Part shown: positions 34,156 to 43,935 of the stretch, piece by piece | Layout: each line of letters starts with the position of its first letter | Numbering within the stretch: position 1 is the first letter of the stretch | Assembly: GCA_002492525.1 (NCBI GenBank) | Contig: DKZA01000005.1 | Span: 1 to 64,000, forward strand | DNA from: Lachnospiraceae bacterium UBA7086 | GTDB lineage: Bacteria; Bacillota; Clostridia; Lachnospirales; Lachnospiraceae | DNA length: 64,000 bases | Direction: 5' to 3' | Notes under the pieces: generated by a model | Seen by the model: only the letters and a program-made list of their open reading frames with translations | Told to the model about the DNA's origin: nothing | Database searches by the model: none | Made by a program: the position numbers and the translations under genes

Positions 34156-35271
34156 ATGAAAATTTCAGTGATAACAGTTTGCTATAACAGTGCGAAGACA
34201 ATTGAGAGAACGATTAAGAGTGTAATTGCACAGGATTATGAGGAACTGGAATATATCATTATTGATGGCGCTTCTACAGATGGGACGCAGGATATCATTG
34301 AGAGATATAAGGATAAGATTAGTATTTATGTCAGCGAGCCGGATTCCGGACTGTATGACGCGATGAATAAAGGCTTGGAGAGAGCAAACGGAGAGGTATT
34401 CGCCTTTTTAAACAGTGATGATTATTATGTAGAAAATGTATTAAATAGAGTAAAAAAGTACTTTGAAAACAGTAATGCTGATATGGTCAGCGGAAACATG
34501 TATTTATGTGAAAATGGAATCAATACAAAAGCGGTTTATGACAAAAGTAAAAAGGAAAATATGTTTTGCCAGGTAGTTTATCCGCATCCCGCGTTGTTTG
34601 CCAAAAGAGAATTATATAAGAAATATGGTGGATTTGATACTTCCTATAAGATTGCGGCCGATTCAGAGTGGGTGATGAGGGTATGTTTCAGTGGGGCAGA
34701 TGTACTTTGTGTGGAAGATTATTTCACATATTTTTGTTTGGATGGACTAAGCTCTAGAAAAAAATATACAGCATTGAAAGAAATGTACTATATTGCACTT
34801 GAATATGCGCAGAAAAATGAATACACATATATGAAAAAAGTGGTACGGGAATTTTACTCTGTCGCATTAAAGAATCTGGAAAAAAGAGAAAGATATCGAA
34901 ATGCATTAGAAAACAGAATAGAAGATATCAGAAAACTGTTTGATTATAACAAAGGATATTATATCTGGGGGATTGGTAAAAGGGGCAGGGAATGTTTTCA
35001 AAGTTTTGAGAAACTTGGACTTCACATTGTCGGTTTTATAGACTCTTATGCAAATACCAAGAAGCTTAACGGATACCAGGTAATAAAACCGGCAGAGATA
35101 GATACTACAAATTTGATATGTATTACGCCGGAAGGCTATGAGGCAGAAATCATTTGTAGATTAAAGGATAAAGGGATAGAAGAAGACAGGTACTTTACAT
35201 ATTCGGATATGTTGGATTATATTATACCTTTTGGAGAAATAGAAATGGATGTGAAACAGCCAAAAGCATAA
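34156..35271 (+). CDS. GT2 glycosyltransferase with C-terminal SRM module
   Basis: A 371-residue protein. Residues 1-230 are a GT2 domain (ISVITVCYNSAKTIERTI, DGASTDGT, SEPDSGLYDAMNKGL, FLNSDDYY as the metal motif). After a helical linker, residues ~275-371 form an SRM module (YYIWGIGKRGRECFQ, GFIDSYANTK). The ATG at 34156 has GGAAGGCGG upstream; the longer frame into the previous gene has no site. Confidence 0.8.
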   Translation: MKISVITVCYNSAKTIERTIKSVIAQDYEELEYIIIDGASTDGTQDIIERYKDKISIYVSEPDSGLYDAMNKGLERANGEVFAFLNSDDYYVENVLNRVKKYFENSNADMVSGNMYLCENGINTKAVYDKSKKENMFCQVVYPHPALFAKRELYKKYGGFDTSYKIAADSEWVMRVCFSGADVLCVEDYFTYFCLDGLSSRKKYTALKEMYYIALEYAQKNEYTYMKKVVREFYSVALKNLEKRERYRNALENRIEDIRKLFDYNKGYYIWGIGKRGRECFQSFEKLGLHIVGFIDSYANTKKLNGYQVIKPAEIDTTNLICITPEGYEAEIICRLKDKGIEEDRYFTYSDMLDYIIPFGEIEMDVKQPKA

Positions 35272-35376
35272 TGCCAGAGAGGTAGAGGATGACGGGTTCA
35301 TATAATTAATTTATTTTTGGAAAATTCAATAAGGAGCCGTGATAGCAAAGAAATGATGTACAGGCGGGACACAGTC

Positions 35377-36084
35377 ATGAAACCTAAAATCTCAATCATA
35401 ACACCATGTTTCAACAGTGAAAGAACAATCAGGGGTACGATCGAGAGCGTACTGGATCAGACGTATAAGAACATTGAATATATCATTGTGGACGGCGGTT
35501 CCACTGACGGTACGGTAAACATTATCCGGGAATATTACCCTAAGTTTAACGGCAGGATGAAATATGTCAGTGAAAAGGACAAGGGCGTGTATGACGCCAT
35601 GAACAAAGGCATAAAGATGTCCACAGGCGCTCTGATAGGGATCATCAACAGTGATGATCATTATGAGCCGGATGCAGTCGAGACCATAACGGAGCATATG
35701 ACGGATGATAGATACCAGGTGATCTACGGATACTGTAAGGTGTGGGACAGAGGGCATGTTACAAATGTGCTTAAGAACAGGCATGAGAACCTGGCAGATA
35801 GGATGATACCGCATCCCACGTGCTTTGTGACAAGAGATATTTACAGGGACTTTGGCCTTTTTCTGACCATTTTTAAGATAGCCGGCGATTATGAGCTGAT
35901 GATCAGGCTGTATAAAAGCGGCAGGGTAAACTTCACACAGGTCAATAAAGTAATAGCTAATTTCAGAGAAGGCGGTTTGAGCTGTAATGGAAAGCGGGTT
36001 GCAAGGGAGAAAGCATTAATAACGTATCATCACGAGATGATATCTTTTAAAGAAATGATCCGTGAACTGATAAACAATATATGA
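35377..36084 (+). CDS. GT2 glycosyltransferase (WcaA/SpsA type)
   Basis: A 235-residue GT-A enzyme closely related to the N-terminal domain of the preceding protein: ISIITPCFNSERTIRGTIES, DGGSTDGT, SEKDKGVYDAMNKGI, IINSDDHYEP. It lacks the SRM module. The start is uncertain: ATGs at 35353, 35356 and 35377 are in frame, and the last gives a standard-length enzyme. The DNA from here to ~44 kb is visibly more GC-rich than the block before it. Confidence 0.78.
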   Translation: MKPKISIITPCFNSERTIRGTIESVLDQTYKNIEYIIVDGGSTDGTVNIIREYYPKFNGRMKYVSEKDKGVYDAMNKGIKMSTGALIGIINSDDHYEPDAVETITEHMTDDRYQVIYGYCKVWDRGHVTNVLKNRHENLADRMIPHPTCFVTRDIYRDFGLFLTIFKIAGDYELMIRLYKSGRVNFTQVNKVIANFREGGLSCNGKRVAREKALITYHHEMISFKEMIRELINNI

Positions 36085-36110
36085 TACACGGTGAAAGGCA
36101 AGGAGGGCAA

Positions 36111-37181
36111 ATGAAAGTTTTAATCTGGGGAACGGGGGATATGACTTCAAGGTATCTTGCGATGCAGGAGATAGAAGAGGATGACATACTCGGATTCATC
36201 GAGAGCAGAAGAACAAAAGACACTTTTCATGGGAAAAGAGTATATGAACCGCAGGAGATAGGGGCCGCAGGCAGTTATGATTATATAGTCGTATGCATAA
36301 AAAATGCGGGCCGGGAGATCAGGCAGACATGCCTGGAGACGGACATAGATATCCGGAACGTGATCCTGATGGATAACTGGGAGTGGCTGGATGGGAGAGT
36401 CATCGAAGAAGATCCTCCGGCCTGCTGCAGGAAGATCATCGATAATCCTTTTGCGATACAGGAAATACTCCCGCGGTTTTATGAAAAATACTTGAAAGAG
36501 AAGGATGTACAGGCCGGGCGCTATATGACCATTTCAAGAAACGGCTATGATCTGTGCGAAACGGATGCGCCGATGCTGAGCGAAGAGTATAACACCCTGC
36601 AGTATCAGACGGATTATTTTAGATACAGGACTTTTGAACTTATTGCGAATGAAATTATCAGGAGCAAAGTTGCGGGGGCTGCGGCGGAAGTCGGTGTATT
36701 TAAAGGGGCATTTTCAAGGCTGATAAACAGAAAATTCAAGGATAAGAAATTATATCTGTTTGATACCTTTGAATCCTTTGATGAAGAGGAGTTTCATTAT
36801 GAGCTGGAACAAGGGAGGGTGCCGGCAAACTTTTTGAAGGGCTTTGCAGCAACGAATGTTGCGGCTGTGCTCAAAGATATGCCTTATCCGGACAGATGTA
36901 TCGTAAGAAAAGGATTATTTCCGGAAACGGCAAAAGGCCTCGAAGATGAAAGGTATGCGTTTGCTTCCATTGATGTAGATTTTGAAAAATCCATTTTGGA
37001 AGGCTTGAGGTACTTTTATCCCAGATTAAATAACGGGGGCGCTATTTTTGTCCATGACTACAATAACCGGTTCCTGGAAGGGGTAAAGATTGCTGTGAAT
37101 ACATATGAAAGCGAAATAGGAAAACTGTTATCCAAGGTCCCGCTTGCGGATGAAGGAGGAACCTTGGTGGTGGTCAAATAA
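36111..37181 (+). CDS. SRM module fused to TylF/macrocin-O-methyltransferase-like domain
   Basis: A 356-residue protein. Residues 1-95 are an SRM module (VLIWGTGDMTSRYL, GFIESRRTKD). The C-terminal ~220 residues are a TylF-family SAM-dependent O-methyltransferase with AAEVGVFKGAFSRLI, LYLFDTFESFDEEE, YAFASIDVDFEKS and NGGAIFVHDYN. It probably methylates a sugar hydroxyl. AAGGAGGG sits just upstream of the ATG. Confidence 0.78.
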   Translation: MKVLIWGTGDMTSRYLAMQEIEEDDILGFIESRRTKDTFHGKRVYEPQEIGAAGSYDYIVVCIKNAGREIRQTCLETDIDIRNVILMDNWEWLDGRVIEEDPPACCRKIIDNPFAIQEILPRFYEKYLKEKDVQAGRYMTISRNGYDLCETDAPMLSEEYNTLQYQTDYFRYRTFELIANEIIRSKVAGAAAEVGVFKGAFSRLINRKFKDKKLYLFDTFESFDEEEFHYELEQGRVPANFLKGFAATNVAAVLKDMPYPDRCIVRKGLFPETAKGLEDERYAFASIDVDFEKSILEGLRYFYPRLNNGGAIFVHDYNNRFLEGVKIAVNTYESEIGKLLSKVPLADEGGTLVVVK

Positions 37182-37207
37182 ATTCCATAGGAGAGGAGAA
37201 ATGTAAG

Positions 37208-37684
37208 ATGAAAAAAGGTGTAGTCTCAGTTTTATCAATGCTGGCAGGCGCAGCGATTGGAGCAGGTGCAATAGAAACAGTACAGAAACCCAAAGTGATA
37301 AAAAAAGCGGAACATACCCAGAAGATGACAGAATTTTATCAGGTATTGGTGGAATGGCTGCGGATAAAGCAGGAGGGGAAATCTCTGACCGAGTTTTTTA
37401 CACGAAATGAATATAAGACGGTTGCTATTTATGGCATGAAGGAACTAGGAGAGAGACTGTATGATGAATTAAAAGATTCAGAGATTGAAGTGAGATATGT
37501 GATAGATAAAAATAAAGATTCGGTATATGCGGATGTGGATGTTGTTACTCCGGACGATACGCTGGAAGCTGTGGATGTGATTATTGTGACCGCAATACAT
37601 TATTTTGATGAGATCGAAGAAGCATTGTCGGTAAAAGTTGATTGCCCAATTGTGTCATTGGAAGATGTCATATATGAAATTTAG
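37208..37684 (+). CDS. Membrane-anchored stand-alone SRM module protein
   Basis: A 158-residue protein with an N-terminal hydrophobic helix (about 4-24; VVSVLSMLAGAAIGAGAI), a helical linker and a single SRM module (about 70-158; VAIYGMKELGERLYDEL, VIDKNKDS, IIVTAIHYFDEIE). It shows that the module can act on its own, tethered to the membrane where polymer assembly occurs. It has no enzyme domain. It could scaffold or regulate the SRM-bearing transferases. Confidence 0.65.
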   Translation: MKKGVVSVLSMLAGAAIGAGAIETVQKPKVIKKAEHTQKMTEFYQVLVEWLRIKQEGKSLTEFFTRNEYKTVAIYGMKELGERLYDELKDSEIEVRYVIDKNKDSVYADVDVVTPDDTLEAVDVIIVTAIHYFDEIEEALSVKVDCPIVSLEDVIYEI

Positions 37685-37717
37685 GGAGCGGCAGGCGCGA
37701 AGCGAAAGAGGTTGAAC

Positions 37718-39085
37718 TTGAGGATTATCATTTTCGGTACGGGACAGATATACAGGGAGAATAAGGAAAGACTGGATAAAGAGGATGAAATCACAGCGTT
37801 CCTCGATAATGACCGGTGTAAACAGGGGAGACTGGTGGATGGGATTCCTGTCTATGCACCTGAGAAGATACGGGATCTGTCCTATGACAGGATCGTGATC
37901 ATGAGTAATCATGCTGTAGAGATGCGCAGCCAGCTTTTGGAGGCAGGGTGCGCTGAAGATGCACTGCGCCATTATCATGAGTATTTTGCTATAAAGTCTC
38001 CCACAGTGGATGCCTGGGACCTGACCGGAGAAGAGGGACAGAAAAGCTGTCTGTTCATCACTTCGGATGCAGATTACCATGGGGGAGCTATGGTGGCAGT
38101 ATATGCAGTGCAGGAACTGATGAGGAGAGGCTACAGGGCTGTCATCCTGGCAGCAGCTGGAAATGAGGCATTTGTCGGGGAATTCCATAAGAAGGGGATC
38201 GAGATTAAGATCGACCCTCATCTTCCCTATCGTAAGTGGGAACAGTTCAGGTGGGTTATGGATTTTCAGAAGATCATAGTGAATACCTATCCAATGGTGT
38301 TGTGTGCCCTGGAGATAAGCAGGCACCGTCCGGTCTCCCTATGGCTGCATGAGAGCGATAACATCTATCCCCAAATGCGGTATTGGGAGGAACGCATTAA
38401 GAGGGAGGTCGTTGATCATAATCTGGGAATCTACGCAGTCAGTGCAGATGCAGAACGAAATTTTATCAAGAATATCATGCCGTGCAATATAGGGATCCTG
38501 CACTATGGGATCCCGGATGCCGGTGCCTGCAGAAGCCCTGGTGGCAGCGCGGAGCGACTCAGATTTGCGGTCATCGGGACACTGCATCCGATCAAACAGC
38601 AGCTGTTCTTTCTGCAGACGGTCTCACAGATGGGCAGGAGGAAGACAGAGCAGATGGATATCCTCATTATCGGCAAGGCAGGCAACAGGGAATACTCTGA
38701 GAAGATCTGCGGCATGGCGGAGCAGATGGATCAGGTCAGCATAGTGGGAGAGTTGAATTGCCAGGAGATGGACCAGGCATATCAGGATATAGATGTGGTA
38801 GTCGTCCCGTCGGTCTATGAGACGATGTCTATAGTTGCGACGGAAGCGATGATGAGAGGGAAGATCTGCATCGTGAGCGACAGCACAGGGATAGCCGGAT
38901 ATATCGCTTCAGGGGAAAATGGCTTTGTGTTCGGGAATGGAAATGCAGAAGATCTTGCGGAAAAGATGAGCTGGTGTATGGAACACAGAGATGAATTGCC
39001 ACGTATTGGAATAAAAGCACGCAGGGTGTATGAGGAGCATTTTTCCATGGAAAGATTCGGTGACAGATTAGAGCAGCTGCCATAG
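37718..39085 (+). CDS. SRM module fused to GT4-type glycosyltransferase
   Basis: A 455-residue protein. Residues 1-95 are an SRM module (IIIFGTGQIYREN, FLDNDRCKQG). From ~105 a GT-B glycosyltransferase follows: HGGAMVAVYAVQELMRRGYR, VSLWLHESD, FAVIGTLHPIKQQ, ILIIGKAGN and PSVYETMSIVATEAMMRG. TTG at 37718 is chosen for its spacing to AAAGAGG; another TTG lies 6 bp upstream. Confidence 0.8.
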   Translation: MRIIIFGTGQIYRENKERLDKEDEITAFLDNDRCKQGRLVDGIPVYAPEKIRDLSYDRIVIMSNHAVEMRSQLLEAGCAEDALRHYHEYFAIKSPTVDAWDLTGEEGQKSCLFITSDADYHGGAMVAVYAVQELMRRGYRAVILAAAGNEAFVGEFHKKGIEIKIDPHLPYRKWEQFRWVMDFQKIIVNTYPMVLCALEISRHRPVSLWLHESDNIYPQMRYWEERIKREVVDHNLGIYAVSADAERNFIKNIMPCNIGILHYGIPDAGACRSPGGSAERLRFAVIGTLHPIKQQLFFLQTVSQMGRRKTEQMDILIIGKAGNREYSEKICGMAEQMDQVSIVGELNCQEMDQAYQDIDVVVVPSVYETMSIVATEAMMRGKICIVSDSTGIAGYIASGENGFVFGNGNAEDLAEKMSWCMEHRDELPRIGIKARRVYEEHFSMERFGDRLEQLP

Positions 39086-39131
39086 TCTGGGAAAAGGCAG
39101 TAAGAGCAGCCGGTCATATGAGGGGAACAGC

Positions 39132-40310
39132 ATGGCAGAAGAAAAGAGATTATGTATATATGCAGTTTATGACAAGCAGAAAAAGATCAATAAGTATATC
39201 GAACCGGTGCTCCGGGAATTGAAGAGATTCGTCACGGATATCGTCATCGTATGCAACTTTGACAAGATCGCCGAGGGGGAAGAGTATGTACTTCCTTATG
39301 CATCAGAGATATATTTCAGGGACAATGTAGGCTTTGATGCAGGGGCCTATAAAGATGCGCTCATCGATCTTATCACCTGGGACAGGGTACTGTGCTATGA
39401 TGAACTGCTGCTGACAAATGATACTTATTTTGGACCTGTCTATCCATTCGATGAGATGTTTGGCCGGATGGGAGAAAGACAGTGCGATTTCTGGGGAATC
39501 ACAAGACATTCCAAGGTATTCATTGAAGATATGGGAGAATTTGATGAGCATATACAGAGCTATTTCCTGAACTTTAAGAGTGAGGTATTCCACAGCAGGC
39601 ATTTTAAGGATTTCTGGGATGCGTATCAGTATATGCCGGATAAGATACATACGGTCGTGAACTTTGAGATAGGGATCAATACCTATCTAGCCGGGCGGGG
39701 ATATAAAGGTCATGCCTACACAGACGATTGTTGCCTGCCATATATCAATAGGAGGGGCGTCAATCCATACTTCCAGTATGCATATGAACTGATACGGGAG
39801 GCAAGAGTCCCGGTCATAAAGAAGACGAATTTTTATGGGAAGAACAGATGGCTCTTAAATGCTCTTGCGGCTCTCGAGTATATCGAAGAGCATACAGGTT
39901 ATGATGCCTCGCTGATAACAGATTATATCTCTGAATATCAGGAGAAGGGACTGATAGGGTCCTATTTTGACTTTGAGGCCATGGAGAGATTTGTGGGAGG
40001 ACATTCTGATGTATACATATATGGCTGCGGGGTATGGGGGCAGATCACGGCGGATTACTTTAAAAAGAAAGGATGGAGATATAAATGCTTTCTGGTGACG
40101 GAAGGCGCGGATCCGGATACCGGCGTGAGAAGGTTCCTGGATGTGGATATCGCGGAAGACGACGGGATCATAATAGCACAGGAATACAGGGATGTGTGTG
40201 AAGAGATCATACGATACATCGGGGAGCGGTGCGATAAGGGACAGATATTTACCCCCTGCTATGTACAGGAAGCGGGTGAGAGGCATGGAGCAGATAGAGA
40301 AGATATATGA
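39132..40310 (+). CDS. RgpF-like rhamnan synthesis protein with C-terminal SRM module
   Basis: A 392-residue protein. The first ~270 residues are a RgpF/PF05045-type domain: LCIYAVYDKQKKINKYI, FRDNVGFDAGAYKDAL, LLTNDTYFGPVYPFDEMF, DFWGITRHS, YFLNFKSEVF. Residues ~290-392 are an SRM module (VYIYGCGVWGQITADYF). RgpF acts in rhamnose-glucose polysaccharide synthesis, probably on lipid-linked intermediates. The gene for the next protein starts inside this one. Confidence 0.8.
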   Translation: MAEEKRLCIYAVYDKQKKINKYIEPVLRELKRFVTDIVIVCNFDKIAEGEEYVLPYASEIYFRDNVGFDAGAYKDALIDLITWDRVLCYDELLLTNDTYFGPVYPFDEMFGRMGERQCDFWGITRHSKVFIEDMGEFDEHIQSYFLNFKSEVFHSRHFKDFWDAYQYMPDKIHTVVNFEIGINTYLAGRGYKGHAYTDDCCLPYINRRGVNPYFQYAYELIREARVPVIKKTNFYGKNRWLLNALAALEYIEEHTGYDASLITDYISEYQEKGLIGSYFDFEAMERFVGGHSDVYIYGCGVWGQITADYFKKKGWRYKCFLVTEGADPDTGVRRFLDVDIAEDDGIIIAQEYRDVCEEIIRYIGERCDKGQIFTPCYVQEAGERHGADREDI

Positions 40311-41709
40311 GGCAGAGAGGATCGTTATATATGGGGCGGGCGCTGTGGCGAATATCGCATACCTCTATATCAGCCGGCTGGGGCTTGCAGAGAGGATGAC
40401 CGCATTTGCGGTATCGGATATGCGGGGGAACCCGGAGTCCAAGAATGGACTTCCGGTCATGCGGGCAGAGCAGATCCTGTCATCAGACAGACATCTCCTG
40501 ATAGTGGTGGCGGTCCAGAGATCCACGCAGGATGCAGTACTGGCTGGTCTGACTGATCTGGGGTGTGATGCATATCTGGTGCTCGATCCGGACAGGCTGA
40601 TCGATTCATTTTATGAGACGCTCTATGAGAGCCCGGTCGTGAAGAACAAGCTCTTCTTTATGAACTATAACGGCTGCGGGTACGGCTGCAATCCCAAGTA
40701 TATAGCAGAGTGTCTGAGAAAAAGATACGGGAAGGATGACCTAGATATCGTCTGGGGCATAGACAGCGATGAGCATATGATCCCGGACGATATCAGGACG
40801 GTAAGGACCGGCACATACCGATATTACCAGGAGATCGCCACAGCACATATATGGGTGGACAATGTGCGCAAACAGTTCGACATAAGAAAGCGGGAAGGAC
40901 AGTTTTATATCCAGACGTGGCATGGCGCTGCGCCGATGAAAAAGGTAGAAGGCGATATCTCGGATAAAGTACCTGAATCCCATATCAGCGCGAGCAAAAG
41001 GGATTCGGAAATGGCGGATCTGTTCCTGTCAGGCAGCAGATTCTATAGCGATCTGTATAGGAAAGCTTTCTGGTATGACGGCGAGATACTGGAGTCCGGC
41101 CTGCCGAGGCAGGATATCTTCTGGGATACAGGATACGCGAAAAAACAGGTGAGAGGATACTACCACATTGCTGAGGACAGGCGGATCGTGCTGTACGCCC
41201 CTACGTTCAGGGATGACCTCAGTACGGATGCGTATGATCTGGATATACCGGCGGTAAAGGAGGCCATAGAACGGAAGTTTTCCTGTCAGTGCGTCATGTG
41301 CGTGAGCAGACATCCCAATAACAGATACATACGGTATCATCTTGCACCGCACAGCTATACAGATGTGAGCGGGTATGATGATTTTGAGGAGCTGTTGGCG
41401 GCAGCGGATATCCTGATCACGGATTTTTCGGGGTGTGCGTATGATTTTTCGCTCACGGGCAATCCGGTGTTCCTCTATCAGAAGGATCATCAGGAAATGG
41501 CAGCACAGAGGGACTTTTACGTCCCGATGGAGGATATGCCGTATCCGAGAGCCGGAACAAATGAGGGATTGATCAAGAGCATATCTGACTTTGACAGATC
41601 GTCGTATACTGAAAATCTAAAAAGTTTTATGGACAGATTTGGCAGCTTTGATGACGGACATGCATCAGAGCGTGTCTGCGAAAGGATAATGAGGGCCTTA
41701 AATGGATAG
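40285..41709 (+). CDS. SRM module fused to CDP-glycerol glycerophosphotransferase (TagF/TagB type)
   Basis: A 474-residue protein. Residues 1-105 are an SRM module (IVIYGAGAVANIAY). The rest is a Glyphos_transf (PF04464) domain: TWHGAAPMKKVEGD, LESGLPRQDIFW, VLYAPTFRDD, RHPNNRY, ILITDFSGCAYDFSLTGNP. It would transfer glycerol phosphate (or another polyol phosphate) from a CDP donor. The ATG at 40285 lies inside the previous gene (26-bp overlap) and has GGTGAGAGG upstream. Confidence 0.82.
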   Translation: MEQIEKIYEAERIVIYGAGAVANIAYLYISRLGLAERMTAFAVSDMRGNPESKNGLPVMRAEQILSSDRHLLIVVAVQRSTQDAVLAGLTDLGCDAYLVLDPDRLIDSFYETLYESPVVKNKLFFMNYNGCGYGCNPKYIAECLRKRYGKDDLDIVWGIDSDEHMIPDDIRTVRTGTYRYYQEIATAHIWVDNVRKQFDIRKREGQFYIQTWHGAAPMKKVEGDISDKVPESHISASKRDSEMADLFLSGSRFYSDLYRKAFWYDGEILESGLPRQDIFWDTGYAKKQVRGYYHIAEDRRIVLYAPTFRDDLSTDAYDLDIPAVKEAIERKFSCQCVMCVSRHPNNRYIRYHLAPHSYTDVSGYDDFEELLAAADILITDFSGCAYDFSLTGNPVFLYQKDHQEMAAQRDFYVPMEDMPYPRAGTNEGLIKSISDFDRSSYTENLKSFMDRFGSFDDGHASERVCERIMRALNG

Positions 41710-42802
41710 CAGGGAGAAGATCAGGGAAGCATTAGGAGAAGATGCGGTCGTCATATATGGCGCCGGACTCATGGGGCAGAGCCTTTGTAAGGTATTGAGC
41801 GAAGCGCCTTATCATAGGGACATGGAATGTTTTATCGTGAGGTCGAAAAGCGGCAATCCGGACTATATATCGGGAGTCAGGGTCATTTCCATGGAGGAAG
41901 CGGCGGCATACAGACACCGTCCTGTATTTGTGGCGCTCCATGAGAAACATATCAGGGATGCAGTAAGAGAGCTGAACGAAGCAGGATTCGACAGGCTGAT
42001 CCCCGTAACATTTGACAATGATCTGTGGACTGATATCAGGGAAGCATGGATCAATGAAAACAGTCTGCTGCCATATGAAGCAGTGCCTTCCCTCTGGGGC
42101 ATGAATGAGCAGAAGCTCCATATATATGTCGTTCATTGTGAATTTGATAAAGAACTGGTTGAAGATATCCAGGATACGGCATATGAGATCTCCATTCAGG
42201 CAGGGGCTGCGCTGGCGGATCACATCTATTATGAAGCGGTGGATGATGTGGGAGATAACATCTCAAACAAGAACGGACAGTACTGCGAACTGACTGTCTT
42301 ATACTGGGTATGGAAGCATGACCGTGCGGAACATATCGGGATAAGCCATTACAGAAGGAGATTCCATCTGGATGCGGCGGATCTTGCAGTCATCTTGTCG
42401 GGGAACATAGATATGGCGGTCACGGTACCGATCATAAACACCAACACCGTGAAAGGACAGTACATAAAGGATCATGGGAAGAACGAGTGGGATATCATGG
42501 AGGAGGCGGTGAGAGAGTTATCGCCCCAATATGCCGGAGCACTGGAAAGGGTAGGGAACGGTTCTTTTTACTATGCATACAACATGTTCATTGCGAAAAG
42601 AGAGGTACTGGACAATTACTGCGAGTGGCTGTTCCCGATCCTGTCTTATTGTGAAAAGAAGATCGGGAAGAAAGAGGATGCCTATCAGAACCGTTATATC
42701 GGATTCTTGGGCGAACGGCTGCTGACTGTATATATTGCCAAACATCAGGAACTGCGGGTAGCGGTGGTAAGAAAGCACTTTATAGAATCGAAAGAAAAAT
42801 AA
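41702..42802 (+). CDS. SRM module fused to DUF4422 capsular synthesis domain (copy 1)
   Basis: A 366-residue protein overlapping the previous gene by 8 bp. Residues 1-105 are an SRM module (VVIYGAGLMGQSLC). The C-terminal ~250 residues are DUF4422: NISNKNGQYCELTVLYWVWK, GISHYRRRFHL and YYAYNMFIAKREVLDNYCEW. DUF4422 proteins are putative glycosyltransferases of capsule loci. It is paralogous to the next gene. Confidence 0.8.
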   Translation: MDSREKIREALGEDAVVIYGAGLMGQSLCKVLSEAPYHRDMECFIVRSKSGNPDYISGVRVISMEEAAAYRHRPVFVALHEKHIRDAVRELNEAGFDRLIPVTFDNDLWTDIREAWINENSLLPYEAVPSLWGMNEQKLHIYVVHCEFDKELVEDIQDTAYEISIQAGAALADHIYYEAVDDVGDNISNKNGQYCELTVLYWVWKHDRAEHIGISHYRRRFHLDAADLAVILSGNIDMAVTVPIINTNTVKGQYIKDHGKNEWDIMEEAVRELSPQYAGALERVGNGSFYYAYNMFIAKREVLDNYCEWLFPILSYCEKKIGKKEDAYQNRYIGFLGERLLTVYIAKHQELRVAVVRKHFIESKEK

Positions 42803-42824
42803 GAGGATAAGGAGCGGACGGTCT

Positions 42825-43916
42825 GTGAATCTGGCGATCTACGGCGCGCAGGGATATGCCCTGGGCGCATACGAAGCGATAAGAACATTATATCCTAGAC
42901 GGGGGATCTCCTGTTTCCTCGTGACCAGCATGGAGGGCAACGCGCCTTTGCTCGGCGGCATCCCGGTGAAGACGCTGGCGGCTTACGCAGGGGGCCTCAC
43001 AGGAGAAGAGAAGCAGCAGGTGGAGATACTGATAGCCACTCCTGAGCGGGTGCAGCCGGATATAGAGGAGATCCTGGAGAATTTCGGATTCCGGCATCAC
43101 AGGCGGCTCACCTTTGCCCGTTTCACGGAGCTGATGGAGCTGTTTCATGCAAGGTTCGGGAGGTTCCTGCCGCTTCCGGCCCTGCCGGTGGGCTGCCACA
43201 TGCCTTTCCTTAGGGTCTATATGGCGAGATCCCATGCGGACAGACCGCTGCGGGAGAATGTATGCCTGCCGGGATATATATTCCCCATCCAGGCAGGCGC
43301 AGACTGCTGCGATGTGCGGGTGGCGGATCTTTCAGATAATACAGGCGTGCATATCTCCGAAAAGAACGGCAATTATTGTGAGCTGACAGTGCTGTACTGG
43401 ATGTGGAAGAACAAGCTGCTGGCAGAAGGGACTGTTGACGGCGGAGAGGGGCAGTACTTCGGACTGTGCCAGTACAGAAGGGGGTTTGACCTTACAGAGG
43501 ATGACCTTCTGCGGCTGGCGGACAATGGCGTGGATGCAATCCTTCCTTACCCGCTGCCTTATGAGCCGGATATCCATGCCCACCATGAGCGGTACATAAA
43601 GGAAGCGGACTGGAAAGCGATGTTACAGGCCCTTGATGAACTGCATCCGGAATATATGGAAGCATTTCCGGAGATCCTTGGACAGCAGTATCTATACAAT
43701 TACAATGTGATCCTGGCGAAGAAGAGTGTGCTGCGCGACTACTGCGAGTGGCTGTTCCCGATCCTGGAGCGGACAGAGGGACTCAGCGAACCGAAGGGAT
43801 GGGAGCGGAGTGACCGATATATCGGGTATATGGGAGAGACTTTGGAAACGTTGTATTTTATGAAGAACGCGGACAGACTCACGATCGTGCACACAGGATG
43901 CCGGATGCTGGTCTAA
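42825..43916 (+). CDS. SRM module fused to DUF4422 domain (copy 2)
   Basis: A 363-residue paralogue of the previous protein with the same order: SRM (1-105; LAIYGAQGYALGAY) then DUF4422 (HISEKNGNYCELTVLYWMWK, GLCQYRRGFDL, LYNYNVILAKKSVLRDYCEW). It starts with GTG; AAGGAGCGG is 8 bp upstream. Tandem duplication with sequence divergence suggests the two add different sugars. Confidence 0.8.
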   Translation: MNLAIYGAQGYALGAYEAIRTLYPRRGISCFLVTSMEGNAPLLGGIPVKTLAAYAGGLTGEEKQQVEILIATPERVQPDIEEILENFGFRHHRRLTFARFTELMELFHARFGRFLPLPALPVGCHMPFLRVYMARSHADRPLRENVCLPGYIFPIQAGADCCDVRVADLSDNTGVHISEKNGNYCELTVLYWMWKNKLLAEGTVDGGEGQYFGLCQYRRGFDLTEDDLLRLADNGVDAILPYPLPYEPDIHAHHERYIKEADWKAMLQALDELHPEYMEAFPEILGQQYLYNYNVILAKKSVLRDYCEWLFPILERTEGLSEPKGWERSDRYIGYMGETLETLYFMKNADRLTIVHTGCRMLV

Positions 43917-43935
43917 AAGGGAGGAAGAGATCAAA